Below the pieces are notes generated by a model. It had not been told where the DNA came from. It worked only from the letters and a program-made list of their open reading frames with translations, and made no database searches. 64,000 nucleotides of DNA, taken from contig NZ_QCZD01000004.1 of assembly GCF_003075045.1 (NCBI RefSeq), positions 62,001 through 126,000 of the forward strand, read 5' to 3'. A program made the translations under genes and the position numbers. The DNA comes from Maribacter litoralis (GTDB lineage: Bacteria; Bacteroidota; Bacteroidia; Flavobacteriales; Flavobacteriaceae). Of the stretch, positions 18,793 to 28,052 are shown in pieces. The stretch's first letter is position 1. The number at the start of each line of letters is the position of its first letter.

Positions 18793-19125
18793 CTATTTCC
18801 CCAACATCAACAATTCATTACATCTAACTTCTGTGATGTATCTCTTTTCTCCTTCTTTTGTTTCATAAGATCGGTGGGTCAATTTACCTTCTATGGCTAC
18901 TTGTTTTCCTTTAATTAAATAATTTTCTACGATCTCGGCAGTTTTACCCCAAGCAACAATATTATGCCATTGTGTATCGTCTACTTTTTCTCCATTGGCG
19001 TTTTTGTAACTATCTGTTGTAGCAATAGAGAATTTTGCCAATTTGGTTCCTCCTTCTAGGTTTACGATTTCTGGATCCTGCCCTAAATTTCCAATCAACT
19101 GTACTTTGTTTTTTAATGCGTTCAT
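18793..19125 (-). CDS. ssb: Single-stranded DNA-binding protein, short form without acidic tail
   Basis: A 110-residue OB-fold SSB. Conserved segments are KVQLIGNLGQDPEI, KLAKFSIATTDSY, TQWHNIVAWGKTAEIV and LIKGKQVAIEGKL. The protein ends at RCNELLMLGK, right after the OB fold: the linker and the acidic DDDIPF-type tip that recruits repair proteins in canonical SSBs are missing. Short SSBs of this kind occur as second copies in Bacteroidota, so a full-length SSB probably exists elsewhere in the genome. It lies upstream of recQ on the same strand, separated by 143 bases with their own -7 element. Confidence 0.93.
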   Translation of the reverse strand: MNALKNKVQLIGNLGQDPEIVNLEGGTKLAKFSIATTDSYKNANGEKVDDTQWHNIVAWGKTAEIVENYLIKGKQVAIEGKLTHRSYETKEGEKRYITEVRCNELLMLGK

Positions 19126-19184
19126 CTTACTAATTTTTAATGGTTTAACAGTTCATACTATCAAGTTACCGTAACTCGACACTG

Positions 19185-19192
19185 CAAACCTA
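19185..19192 (-). promoter_or_regulatory. -7 promoter element for ssb
   Basis: TAGGTTTG on the minus strand fits TAnnTTTG. It lies 60 bases upstream of the ssb ATG and predicts a leader of roughly 50 bases. A -33 TTG is not evident at normal spacing. Confidence 0.4.
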
Positions 19193-19313
19193 TATCAGCT
19201 TTGAAACTATAGTCGGTTTGTAAACGTTTACTATCATTTGTTGTCGTTTGCATTCGTTTAAAAACTTTTTTAATACTGTATATCAATTGATTAACAAATA
19301 AAAAATAAGTCTT

Positions 19314-20000
19314 TTATTTACATCGATATAACCACCAATTCATATCTCGAGTCAATTCGTAGCCTAATTTCTCGTAAAGCGGTATTGCAGCATTGCCTTT
19401 GTTTGTGTGAAGAATTGGTGTCTTTTTCTCCTTTATAATTTCTTTTGTACAGTGCGCAATAAGCTGTTTGGCGAGTCCCCTTCTAGTATAATCGGGATGC
19501 GTAACTACAGCACTTACCTCAATAAATAAATTGGTTTGCATTCGTTGTCCCGTAATTGACACTAATTTGCCTTCTTTAAAAATTCCGTAATAATTACCCA
19601 TTTCAAAAGTCTTTCTTCTGTAATAACCGGGCATTACCAACCAGACTAATTTATAAATTTCATCAATATATTCATCGCCCAACAAAACTATCTCTTCGGT
19701 TATAGCAACATCTGGCAGCTCATTTAAAACCATTTGGCAACCATCTATTTTCTTCTCTAAAAAAACGTTGGCATCATCAACTAAGGGTGTTTTATTTTCA
19801 GAAACGAAGAAGAAACTATCGGTAGTTTCTAGATAATCATTAGATGCTTTGGTTGTTTTTTCTTCATTAAAAAAAGCTCCAAATGTACATACCTCCTGTT
19901 CATAGAAAAGTACTCCGTCAAATTCAACGGCAAACTTTCTATGGGTTTCAGTAAGGGAATACCATACGGGATTTTTTAGTTGTTCTTCTAAGTTTGCCAT
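19314..20000 (-). CDS. GNAT family acetyltransferase
   Basis: A 228-residue protein with a C-terminal GNAT/FR47-like domain. The acetyl-CoA-binding motif A is visible as VSAVVTHPDYTRRGLAKQLIAH, read as V-x-V-x(3)-P-x(2)-R-x-x-G-x-A, followed by TNKGNAAIPLYEKLGYEL, the usual motif B. The N-terminal 110 residues are less conserved and may shape substrate specificity. The substrate is unknown. ATG 20009 three codons earlier is also possible; I prefer 20000 because MANLEEQ reads as a natural N-terminus. Confidence 0.82.
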   Translation of the reverse strand: MANLEEQLKNPVWYSLTETHRKFAVEFDGVLFYEQEVCTFGAFFNEEKTTKASNDYLETTDSFFFVSENKTPLVDDANVFLEKKIDGCQMVLNELPDVAITEEIVLLGDEYIDEIYKLVWLVMPGYYRRKTFEMGNYYGIFKEGKLVSITGQRMQTNLFIEVSAVVTHPDYTRRGLAKQLIAHCTKEIIKEKKTPILHTNKGNAAIPLYEKLGYELTRDMNWWLYRCK

Positions 20001-20009
20001 TGTATACAT

Positions 20010-20292
20010 ATAAACAGGAAAATGTAAAGTTGCATAAAATAAATAATATCTAAAACCACAATTTCATCATATCATAAATAGAATCTTATAGAAAACTAAA
20101 CGATTCTATTATCCTTATTTCTAGATAAGTGAACTTTTTTTCATATATTAAAAAAGAAAAATATACTCTTACATATCCCCCATCGATTTTGTAAACCTAT
20201 GATCTGATTTCCCCATAACAATGTTATGGTCAAGTATAAACATAAGTTGCATTTGTGGCTTATAAAAATCAACTTATACACCGTTTGCAACT
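20010..20292. promoter_or_regulatory. Divergent intergenic region with a 17-base palindrome upstream of the histidine kinase
   Basis: Most of this stretch is featureless AT-rich DNA. At 20213-20229 there is a perfect inverted repeat, CCATAAC-AAT-GTTATGG, 63 bases before the kinase ATG. Its size and position suit a dimeric regulator's operator. The regulator is unknown. Confidence 0.4.
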
Positions 20293-21819
20293 ATGAACGT
20301 AATCGATTACAAATATCTTGAAACTTTTGTTTTTGCAGCAATATTCGGTGTTTTCGCAATTTATCACCTTTTACTTTTTCTGGTTCTTAGACTCAAAATA
20401 TTACTTTACTACTGCATTATTTTGATTGGTGTAACGGCTCATTGGTCACTTTACTTATTATTGTTAGATGCCGACAATAGCTTTTCTCAACTGGTACAAA
20501 ACACTTCGTTGACCACGGCAATGATCACTACATTCGGGTTTCTGATCTTTACCAAATTTTATCTCAACATCACACAGAACAACAGCCCTGGCTTACACAA
20601 AGCTTATACAATATTAATGTACGTTACTATTACACTACCCATTATACACATTCTTTATTCTATGCTTGTTGGGTTCAATTCTTTTAGTAAAATATTAGAA
20701 TTAATAGCTGCAATTACTTCTTTGACCACTATGGTCTTAAATATCATTTCTGGAATTAAATTATTCCATGCAGAAAAATTCAACAAATATTATCTCTATT
20801 CCTACACTCCATATCTTTTAGCTTCTATTTTATATATTGTTACTTGGTTACTTAGTTATTTTTTCAATATCAAAACGGACTATATAATATTAATTACCTC
20901 TATTTTGGTAACCTTGCAAATAATTTTATTCTCTATCTTAATTGGCTTCAAGTTCAAATCAATCGTAGATGACAACAAAAGAATACAGCTTGATGCAAAT
21001 AATAGGCTAGTATATGAAGTTGATCGCCAAACCAAACAACTACAACAGGCAAAAACCGAACTCGAATTTCAAAACAAAGAACTGGAGACGGTCAACAAAC
21101 TAAAAAACAAAATATTCTCATTGCTTACACATGATGTAAGAGGACCATTAAACAATGTTAGCGTTTTAATCGGATTAATAGAAAATGAACTGGTTGACAC
21201 TCCTTTAAAACAAATTACCGCAAAACTAAAAAGTGATGTTAACGACCGTGTATCTATGGTAAACACTTTGCTAGATTGGTCTTACAAACAGATAGACGGA
21301 GTTAAAGTCAGTAAAGAACAATGCAATTTAAATGAGGTATTCAATGCTATTATAAAGGAATTTGAGTGGGCAGCAAAAGACAAAAACATTTCTATAGAAC
21401 AAGAGATTTTGTGCCAAACCATATTTATTGACCAAAACATGCTAAAGGTTATTTTACGAAACCTTTTATCAAATGCCATTAAATTCAGTGAAAATGGCAA
21501 AAAAATAATCCTGTCGTCTCAATGCACTTCCGATATAGTAGAACTTAAAGTCAAAGATTTTGGCTTAGGAATGAATACCGATTGGAAAAATAGTAGCGAA
21601 AGCAATCATGGTCCTACAATTAGAAAAGGTACCATTGGCGAAAAAGGAACTGGTTTCGGTTTAATGATCACCAAAGATTTCGTGGAAATGAACGATGGTA
21701 TAATACACTGTAAAAGTGAAATTAATAAAGGAACCGAATTTATTTTACAATTTAAAAATACCGTGCAAGAACCACCCAAATTAAGTTCAAATGAATTGGA
21801 TGATATGTTGTCTAATTAA
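20293..21819 (+). CDS. Multi-TM sensor histidine kinase, orphan
   Basis: A 508-residue membrane kinase. About seven hydrophobic segments fill residues 12-222, resembling the 7TM module of 7TMR-DISM receptors but without its extracellular domain. A coiled coil (about 230-270) leads to the dimerisation and phospho-acceptor motif SLLTHDVRGPLNNV with His280. The ATPase domain has the N box LRNLLSNAIKFSENG, G1 DFGLGM and G2 GEKGTGFGLMI. No receiver or DNA-binding partner is encoded next to it. Its stop overlaps the end of the convergent gene at 21812. Confidence 0.9.
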   Translation: MNVIDYKYLETFVFAAIFGVFAIYHLLLFLVLRLKILLYYCIILIGVTAHWSLYLLLLDADNSFSQLVQNTSLTTAMITTFGFLIFTKFYLNITQNNSPGLHKAYTILMYVTITLPIIHILYSMLVGFNSFSKILELIAAITSLTTMVLNIISGIKLFHAEKFNKYYLYSYTPYLLASILYIVTWLLSYFFNIKTDYIILITSILVTLQIILFSILIGFKFKSIVDDNKRIQLDANNRLVYEVDRQTKQLQQAKTELEFQNKELETVNKLKNKIFSLLTHDVRGPLNNVSVLIGLIENELVDTPLKQITAKLKSDVNDRVSMVNTLLDWSYKQIDGVKVSKEQCNLNEVFNAIIKEFEWAAKDKNISIEQEILCQTIFIDQNMLKVILRNLLSNAIKFSENGKKIILSSQCTSDIVELKVKDFGLGMNTDWKNSSESNHGPTIRKGTIGEKGTGFGLMITKDFVEMNDGIIHCKSEINKGTEFILQFKNTVQEPPKLSSNELDDMLSN

Positions 21820-22438
21820 CTTCCACAAATTCTTTTTCTTGACCATTATCAAAAGTTGGAGAAGGCATCAGTGTTGCATGATTTACATCAAAAACATTTC
21901 CTGACTCTTTATATATTTTATAGGTTGATTCCTGAAATTCAGAAACCACTAAAATATCATAATAGTCCTTTCTCTCCTTAATGGTCATATCATCTTCAAA
22001 ACCATCTATGTCTATTGACCCAACGTTATCACTTGAATTGATTGACTCTATTACAAATTGAATAGTGTTTTCTATCTCTTCCGTTTTATAATACGGCGAA
22101 ATTTTATCATCAGCATTAAAATTTTCATTTGACACCTTACCATAGCTAATGACATTCTTCAACACATCTACTCCAAAATCAGAATAAAAAACTGAGTTCA
22201 CTGGCAGATATTTTATCGGATTTCTAAAAGAAACTTGCACTGTTTCTCCATTGGTCATCACTTTTATTCTTGAAAAATTTTGAGCGCTTACATCCTCATC
22301 GATCATTCCCAACGCCATTTTTACAATGGCATCTTTTCCTAGCTCAACAATTTCTTTCACTTCTTTATTCATTGTAATGTCTTGAGAAAATGAATTTACA
22401 TTCACCAATAACAAAAGAAAGACTACGTATAATTTCAT
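21812..22438 (-). CDS. Secreted protein of unknown function
   Basis: A 208-residue exported protein that I do not recognise. ATG 22438 gives a clean signal peptide (MKLYVVFLLLLVNVNSFSQ); an upstream TTG at 22489 would add 17 residues before it. The mature part is acidic and mixed alpha/beta, with no cysteines and no repeated motif. The IKVMTNGETVQVSFRNPIKY and YYDILVVSEFQESTYKIYK stretches look structured. It overlaps the histidine kinase gene by 8 bases at the 3' ends. Location is probably periplasmic. Confidence 0.7.
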   Translation of the reverse strand: MKLYVVFLLLLVNVNSFSQDITMNKEVKEIVELGKDAIVKMALGMIDEDVSAQNFSRIKVMTNGETVQVSFRNPIKYLPVNSVFYSDFGVDVLKNVISYGKVSNENFNADDKISPYYKTEEIENTIQFVIESINSSDNVGSIDIDGFEDDMTIKERKDYYDILVVSEFQESTYKIYKESGNVFDVNHATLMPSPTFDNGQEKEFVEVN

Positions 22439-22639
22439 AAGCTTATTTAACGTAATAAAACCTTTAAATATTACATTTAAAACCCGCAAGTATTCATTAA
22501 TCTGCCATTACATCGAATAGCTACAATGTATCAGACGGTTTAAAACGTTCATTCAGCTCGTTGTTTAACTAAACGCAACAATTTCTTAACCTTTTATCGT
22601 AATAAATCAATCATCTTTACTGTGCCTATTATATGACCA

Positions 22640-24043
22640 ATGAATTTCAACAAAATCACTTTAATACTAGTACTATTTATAGTTAGTCTTCAAACCGGTA
22701 TTTCTCAAACAACAAATAATGACGAAGACCATGGTCACACCCACTACAAAAATTATTCAGATGTCATAGACCATAAATTAATCTTCCCATCCGAAGTTCC
22801 AGATAGAATTATAATCAACTTAACCACAGACCCTTCACATAGCTTTGCCGTTAATTGGCGAACCGAGCAATCTGTAGATTCGGCATATGTGGAAATAGCT
22901 TTAGAAACCCATGGACCAGAATTACGATTACCCGGTGTGGCAAAAAGCATATTGGCAAATACTGAGATCTTTGAAAATGAAAATATAAGGGATAATGAAC
23001 CCTTAGTAAAAGCAGCCTATCACTCCGCCGTGGTCAATAACTTACAACCTGGCAAAACTTATGTATATCGTGTGGGTTATGGCGCACCGAATGCAAGTAC
23101 GTGGAGCGAATGGTTTCAAATTAAGATGCCGAATGAAAATAAGGATGAATCGTTCAGTTTTATTTACTTCGGAGACGCGCAAAACGATGTAAAATCAATG
23201 TGGTCTAGGGTTATTCGTAAATCTTATAAAATGGTACCAAATGTTGATTTTATGTTACACGCAGGTGATTTGATCAACCACAGTGAATCTAATAGGGAGT
23301 GGGGCGAGTGGTTTTATGCCGGCGGATATATACATGCTACCGTACCAAGTGTTATGACACCAGGAAATCACGAATATAGCAATGGTCAACTTTCAAAACT
23401 ATGGACACCACAATTCAACCTACCGGAAAATGGACCAGAGTTTGAAAACATGGAAACATATTACAGCATTGAATATCAAAATATGAAGTTGATCTCTTTT
23501 GATGCCGAACATTTTGACGAACACCCTAATACCCGAAAAGAAGCTACAGCATGGTTAGAAAGCGTACTTTCTAAAAACGAGAGCAAATGGACGACCATAT
23601 TTCTACATCTACCTATCTTCTCTACTGCAAAAGGTAGAGATAACACAGAACTTCGTGAAGCTTTGAAGCCATTAATCGACAAATATAAAGTTGACTTGGT
23701 CTTACAGGGGCATGATCACACGTATGCCAGAGGTCATGAATCTAATGAAGAAAACGGTAAAACAGTAATTTCCGATGTTGGTACCATTTACACCGTATCG
23801 GTCAGCGGACCAAAAATGTACGAATCACAAGATCAAGAGTGGATGGTACGTAGAGGTGAGTTTACTCAATTATTTCAAGTAATTACCGTAAACGACAACA
23901 GTATAAAGTACCAAGCATTTACGCCTCTAGGCAGTTTGTACGATAGCTTCGAATTGCAAAAAGATAACAAAGGCAATAAAAAGCTCATAAATGGCGAAAA
24001 CGAACTGTTTTTACGCTTAAAGAAAGATTTTTTAAAAGAATAA
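22640..24043 (+). CDS. Secreted purple acid phosphatase-like metallophosphoesterase
   Basis: A 467-residue exported enzyme with signal peptide ending near TGISQ. An Fn3-like purple acid phosphatase N-terminal domain (about 45-160, with LTTDPSHSFAVNWRT and NNLQPGKTYVYRVGY) precedes a calcineurin-like domain. Dinuclear metal motifs are IYFGDAQ, LHAGDLINH, PGNHEY, FLHLPIFS and LQGHDHTYAR. A His-rich stretch (DHGHTHYKNY) follows the signal peptide. Likely role is phosphate release from organic phosphates outside the cytoplasm. The second metal motif lacks the usual Tyr of purple enzymes next to GD, so the metal pair cannot be stated. Confidence 0.9.
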   Translation: MNFNKITLILVLFIVSLQTGISQTTNNDEDHGHTHYKNYSDVIDHKLIFPSEVPDRIIINLTTDPSHSFAVNWRTEQSVDSAYVEIALETHGPELRLPGVAKSILANTEIFENENIRDNEPLVKAAYHSAVVNNLQPGKTYVYRVGYGAPNASTWSEWFQIKMPNENKDESFSFIYFGDAQNDVKSMWSRVIRKSYKMVPNVDFMLHAGDLINHSESNREWGEWFYAGGYIHATVPSVMTPGNHEYSNGQLSKLWTPQFNLPENGPEFENMETYYSIEYQNMKLISFDAEHFDEHPNTRKEATAWLESVLSKNESKWTTIFLHLPIFSTAKGRDNTELREALKPLIDKYKVDLVLQGHDHTYARGHESNEENGKTVISDVGTIYTVSVSGPKMYESQDQEWMVRRGEFTQLFQVITVNDNSIKYQAFTPLGSLYDSFELQKDNKGNKKLINGENELFLRLKKDFLKE

Positions 24044-24185
24044 GTCTTCTTATATAAATATAAACTTAAACGCAGGGCATATTTAAACTAAGCCGATTTT
24101 TACTTCATTTCACAAAATTCAATTCACCAAAATTCCTCTATAGAAACAATTTTCATTACCTTAAAACTTCTAAAATTTTTTGGGG

Positions 24186-24482
24186 ATGGAATTGAATTTG
24201 GTGAATGTAAAATCTAAGAAAAGATATGAAGTAATAATTGATGATTCTACAGCTTTCATTGATTATATCATAGCCAAAGAAAAAATTTACCTTACCCATA
24301 CCGAAGTACCAAAATCCATGGCTGGTAAAGGAATAGGCTCTGCCCTTGTCCTAAAAGTTTTAGAAGATATAGAAAGACAGAACTTAATTTTAGTACCTCT
24401 TTGTCCTTTTGTAGCATCCTATATTAAAAGACATCCAGAGTGGAACAAATTAGTGCTTAAAGGCAGTAATTTCGAAGACTAA
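24186..24482 (+). CDS. Short GNAT-type N-acetyltransferase (YjdJ-like)
   Basis: A 98-residue single-domain protein of the small GNAT group. The acetyl-CoA loop appears as HTEVPKSMAGKGIGSALV, and the C-terminal PLCPFVASYIKRHPEW segment is typical of YjdJ/Gtnat-like proteins. The substrate is unknown. ATG 24186 is used rather than TTG 24180. It lies 54 bases upstream of the sugar epimerase-like gene and may or may not belong to that operon. Confidence 0.82.
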   Translation: MELNLVNVKSKKRYEVIIDDSTAFIDYIIAKEKIYLTHTEVPKSMAGKGIGSALVLKVLEDIERQNLILVPLCPFVASYIKRHPEWNKLVLKGSNFED

Positions 24483-24536
24483 ATTATGAAAACCAAACTA
24501 TCATATAAAACAACAACAAATCAATAATACAGATCA

Positions 24537-25421
24537 ATGGAATTAGCCATACATAATTGGATGCGTGCCGAATCGCTCGAGCATACTCTCAGCAGAATCA
24601 ACAAATTAGATTACACGCACATAGAAATACAAGGTACCCCAGAGGATTACGACGTTAAAAAAGCCCAGTTGCTTTTTGATCTTTATGGAATTAAATGTTG
24701 GGGCTCTGTAACCCTTATGCTAGAGCAACGTAATTTACTTGCAAAAGACCCGGTACAACGAAAAATGTCGGTTCAATATGTAAAGGATGTTGCCAAAATG
24801 GTGTATGAATTGGGCGGAAAAGTAATTTCGTTGGTTCCTGCAACCGTAGGTAAAATTGTACCCGATGCAAGACCAGAGGAAGAATGGGAATGGGCTGTAG
24901 AAGGCATACAGGAAATCTATAAATATACCGAAGACCACGGGTTGCAAATTGGCATTGAACCTATCAACAGATTTGAGACCTATTTCATCAATAGAGGAGA
25001 ACAGGCGTTGGCACTTGCTGAAGCCGTGGGTCCAAATTGCGGGGTTTGCCTAGATACTTTTCACATGAATCTAGAAGAAGCTAATATGTTCGACACCATT
25101 AAAAAAGTGGGCAAGCGTTTGGTTAATTTTCATGTTGCCGATAATAATAGAATGGCTCCGGGTATGGGTCATTTAAACTGGTCTAAAATCATTTCTACGC
25201 TTAAAGAAATCGAGTACGACAAAGTACTGTCGGTTGAATTTTGTTCCCCGTTAGATAGAACACCTGCCAACCGGTATCCAAATTCCATAGAAACAAACCC
25301 TGACGGACTCACTGCCGAACAGAAAAAATTCTTGGAAGACCACGGTAGTTCTGCCGTAACCGATGAATTTTATACCATGCTGACCAAAAAATCAATTGAC
25401 ACCCTTAAAGAACTTATTTAA
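24537..25421 (+). CDS. TIM-barrel sugar epimerase (D-tagatose/D-psicose 3-epimerase-like)
   Basis: A 294-residue member of the xylose isomerase-like TIM-barrel superfamily. Metal and catalytic positions match ketose 3-epimerases: IGIEPINRFETYFINRG (Glu), CLDTFHMNLEEAN (Asp, His), NFHVADNNRMAPGMG (His, Arg) and LSVEFCSP (second catalytic Glu). No signal peptide, so it is cytoplasmic. Its stop and the ATG of the next gene overlap as TAATG, indicating coupled translation. With the next four genes it forms a catabolic-type operon; the natural substrate, perhaps a ketose or keto-acid sugar, is inferred only. Confidence 0.85.
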   Translation: MELAIHNWMRAESLEHTLSRINKLDYTHIEIQGTPEDYDVKKAQLLFDLYGIKCWGSVTLMLEQRNLLAKDPVQRKMSVQYVKDVAKMVYELGGKVISLVPATVGKIVPDARPEEEWEWAVEGIQEIYKYTEDHGLQIGIEPINRFETYFINRGEQALALAEAVGPNCGVCLDTFHMNLEEANMFDTIKKVGKRLVNFHVADNNRMAPGMGHLNWSKIISTLKEIEYDKVLSVEFCSPLDRTPANRYPNSIETNPDGLTAEQKKFLEDHGSSAVTDEFYTMLTKKSIDTLKELI

Positions 25422-26584
25422 TGAAAATTACCAACATAGAAGCCTTTTGGTTACGCTGCCCTATCCCTAAAGAAAAACAACATTTCTCAGATTACGGTCT
25501 ATTGACCAATTTTGACATGACCTTGGTCGTAGTAACTACAGATACCGGGTTACAGGGTTTTGGCGAGGCAAAAGCTGCAGTAGGTTCGTCTGGGTCTTGC
25601 GCATCAATTGTAAGTTGCATAGAAAATGAACTAAAACCACAGTTAATTGGTAAAGATGCCCGTAATATTTCTCGAATTTGGGAACATGTATACAATGGCA
25701 CAAGAGATCATTATTCACTCTCTAGAGGACGTAAATTTCCGATTTTAGGAAGAAGGGGATTGACTATTTCTGCCATGAGCGGTATCGACACTGCTCTTTG
25801 GGACATTAAAGGAAAAGCATTGGGTGCACCCGTGGTAGAATTATTGGGTGGAAGCTGTCGCGATAAAATGCCGGCATATGCCAGTGGTGGCTGGGCAAAA
25901 GCCGATACCATTGGCGAACAGTTGTTGGGGTATACCGAAAAAGGATTTGGCGGAGTAAAAATGCGCGTTGGTATTATGGATCAAACCGTTGCCGAAAGTA
26001 TTAAACGTGTAAAGGCAGCCCGTGAAGCCTTGCCCGATCACATAAAATTAATGACCGATGCCCACGGTACTTTCAGTGTGCCCGAAGCCAAGCAATTTAC
26101 AAAAGGCGTTGAAGACTGTAACCTATATTGGTTTGAAGAACCTATCAGTCCAGATAATAAAATAGGCACCGCAGAAGTACGTGCCAATACCTTTATACCC
26201 ATTGCCGCCGGTGAAAGTGAATACACCGCTTTTGACGTTCGCGATTTAATTGCAGAACGCGCCTTAGATGTATTGCAACCAGATTGTGCTATCATTGGTG
26301 GTATCACCGAAGCTATGCGCGTATCGCAATTGGCACATACCTATCAGTTAGAATTGGCTCCGCATTGTTGGGGTTCTGCATTTTCTTTTATGGCGGGACT
26401 TTCAGTGGCTTTTGCTTCTCCTCCTGCCAATGTAATAGAGTTTTCGTTAGGTGGCAACCCTATGATGTATGATTTGGTTGAGGAGCATATTACCGTAGAT
26501 AACGAGGGAATGCTCACTGCACCTGATAAGCCGGGATTGGGCTTGACCCCTAATTGGGATTTTGTAAACGATTTTAAACAATAG
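25421..26584 (+). CDS. Enolase-superfamily enzyme, mandelate racemase/muconate lactonizing type
   Basis: A 387-residue enolase-superfamily protein, likely an acid-sugar dehydratase or lactone cycloisomerase. Barrel motifs are GGVKMRVG (first acid/base region, Lys-Met-Arg instead of KxK), LMTDAHGTF (Asp ligand), WFEEPIS (Glu ligand), AAGESEYTAFD (Glu ligand), LQPDCAIIGGITE (Asp of the His-Asp dyad) and LAPHCWGSAFSF (His base). The His-Asp dyad places it in the MR subgroup. It abuts the epimerase gene and precedes the VOC gene by 3 bases. Confidence 0.88.
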   Translation: MKITNIEAFWLRCPIPKEKQHFSDYGLLTNFDMTLVVVTTDTGLQGFGEAKAAVGSSGSCASIVSCIENELKPQLIGKDARNISRIWEHVYNGTRDHYSLSRGRKFPILGRRGLTISAMSGIDTALWDIKGKALGAPVVELLGGSCRDKMPAYASGGWAKADTIGEQLLGYTEKGFGGVKMRVGIMDQTVAESIKRVKAAREALPDHIKLMTDAHGTFSVPEAKQFTKGVEDCNLYWFEEPISPDNKIGTAEVRANTFIPIAAGESEYTAFDVRDLIAERALDVLQPDCAIIGGITEAMRVSQLAHTYQLELAPHCWGSAFSFMAGLSVAFASPPANVIEFSLGGNPMMYDLVEEHITVDNEGMLTAPDKPGLGLTPNWDFVNDFKQ

Positions 26585-26587
26585 ATC

Positions 26588-27082
26588 ATGGCAAAGGCAG
26601 TACATATTAATCACGTTGCATTGGTTGTAAGCAACCTAGAGGAAGCTTGTAAATTTTATGAAGAAGAATTGGGGTTAGAGGCTATTCCCGCATTTCTTTT
26701 TGACTACCCTACCGCATTTTTCAAATTCAACGAAGAACAGCAATTACATTTGACGGAATGGGAAGATGCCTATTCATTTAGAGGTCATATATGTGTGCAG
26801 GTAGATGATATCAATACACTATTTTTTAGAATGAAAGAACTTGGAGTAATTGATATAAAGCCATGGGGCAATGTGCGTCAATTACCGGACGGAGCCATAC
26901 AAATGTTTGTGCGTGACCCATCGGGAAATTTAATTGAACTTTCTTCTGTTCCCGGGGATTATATCGACCCAAAAATATTTGAAGACGAATTATTTAAAGA
27001 AGGTATTTATGTCTCGGGAAGAAATGACTTCCGTGGATATAAATCTAAAGATGCTACCCTTTATCATAAATCCGATGAATAA
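26588..27082 (+). CDS. VOC superfamily (glyoxalase/dioxygenase-like) protein
   Basis: A 164-residue protein with two beta-alpha-beta-beta-beta units. Candidate metal ligands sit at the expected places: INHVALVV (His), LHLTEWED (His or Glu), RGHICVQVDD (His) and NLIELSS (Glu). A 35-residue tail follows the fold. Members of this superfamily isomerise or cleave small hydroxy or keto acids. Here it is sandwiched between an enolase-superfamily enzyme and a 2-hydroxyacid dehydrogenase; its end overlaps the latter by 8 bases, so it is probably a pathway enzyme. Confidence 0.82.
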   Translation: MAKAVHINHVALVVSNLEEACKFYEEELGLEAIPAFLFDYPTAFFKFNEEQQLHLTEWEDAYSFRGHICVQVDDINTLFFRMKELGVIDIKPWGNVRQLPDGAIQMFVRDPSGNLIELSSVPGDYIDPKIFEDELFKEGIYVSGRNDFRGYKSKDATLYHKSDE

Positions 27083-28040
27083 AAAGAACATTCTTTTATT
27101 GGAAACCGTTGCCGAAGATGCCATGAGCATGTTGGAGGAAGCTTCGGATATGAATATTTTAACAGGGTTTGATGAAACCTCGGTAACCAGCCAGATTCAG
27201 AATTACTCGATAGATGCCATTATTACACGGGGAAAAGGTCAGGTACGTGATTCGTTTATGGCACAATTGCCTAATTTAAAAGTTATATCCCGTTGTGGTG
27301 TTGGTTTGGATAATATTGATGTATCAAGCGCTACGAAAAGAGGAATTAAAGTAGTGAACGCCCCAAATTCCAATGCCGATACCATTGCTGAACATACCAT
27401 TGCTCTTTTATTGATGCTCCAACGTAATTTATACAATGCCGTAACCATGGTCAAAGAAAACAGATGGCAAGACCGAGGCTCGTATGTAGGCGATGAAACC
27501 CACGGCAAAACTTTGGGGATTGTCGGTATGGGAAATATTGGTAAAAAAGTAGCGAAAATTGCTTCAGCCTTAGGTATGAACGTTATTTACTGGAGTTCAA
27601 AAAAAGAAGATGTCCCCTATACTCTTGTCGATTTGGATACGCTTTTAAAAACATCGGATAGTATAAGTCTTCACTTACCCTTGACCTCTAAAACAGAAAA
27701 GCTAATTGATGCGGCTGCCTTTTCAAAAATGAAAACCAATGCGTTATTGATCAATACTGCCAGAGGGGGGATCATAGACCAAAAGGAGTTGCTCCAAGCC
27801 TTGCAAAATAAAAAAATAGCAGGTTTCGCAGCCGATGTTCTTATAGAAGAACCACCCGCAAAAAATGACCCATTACTGCAATTAAAAAACGTACTGATCA
27901 CTGCACATTTAGGTAGTTTAACCAAAACCACATATACTAAAATGTGCACCATGACGGTTAAAAATACCTTGGCAATTTTACGTAATAAAGCACCTATGGA
28001 AAATTGTGTTTTCAATAAAAAAGAACTGGATAACAGCTAA
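27075..28040 (+). CDS. D-isomer-specific 2-hydroxyacid dehydrogenase (phosphoglycerate dehydrogenase-like)
   Basis: A 321-residue NAD-dependent dehydrogenase. The Rossmann motif is LGIVGMGNIGKKVAKI. The catalytic residues are Arg in LINTARGGIID, Glu in DVLIEEPP and His in LITAHLGSL. There is no ACT or ASB regulatory tail, so it is the short form, more consistent with a catabolic 2-hydroxyacid or sugar-acid role than with regulated serine synthesis. ATG 27075 overlaps the VOC gene by 8 bases; the longer frame from 26934 would lie inside that gene and is rejected. Confidence 0.88.
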   Translation: MNKKNILLLETVAEDAMSMLEEASDMNILTGFDETSVTSQIQNYSIDAIITRGKGQVRDSFMAQLPNLKVISRCGVGLDNIDVSSATKRGIKVVNAPNSNADTIAEHTIALLLMLQRNLYNAVTMVKENRWQDRGSYVGDETHGKTLGIVGMGNIGKKVAKIASALGMNVIYWSSKKEDVPYTLVDLDTLLKTSDSISLHLPLTSKTEKLIDAAAFSKMKTNALLINTARGGIIDQKELLQALQNKKIAGFAADVLIEEPPAKNDPLLQLKNVLITAHLGSLTKTTYTKMCTMTVKNTLAILRNKAPMENCVFNKKELDNS

Positions 28041-28052
28041 AAGGACAGCCTC

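Noticed and set aside
26934-27074. N-terminal extension of the 2-hydroxyacid dehydrogenase
   Set aside because: The extension lies inside the VOC gene and is out of family length; ATG 27075 gives the correct start.
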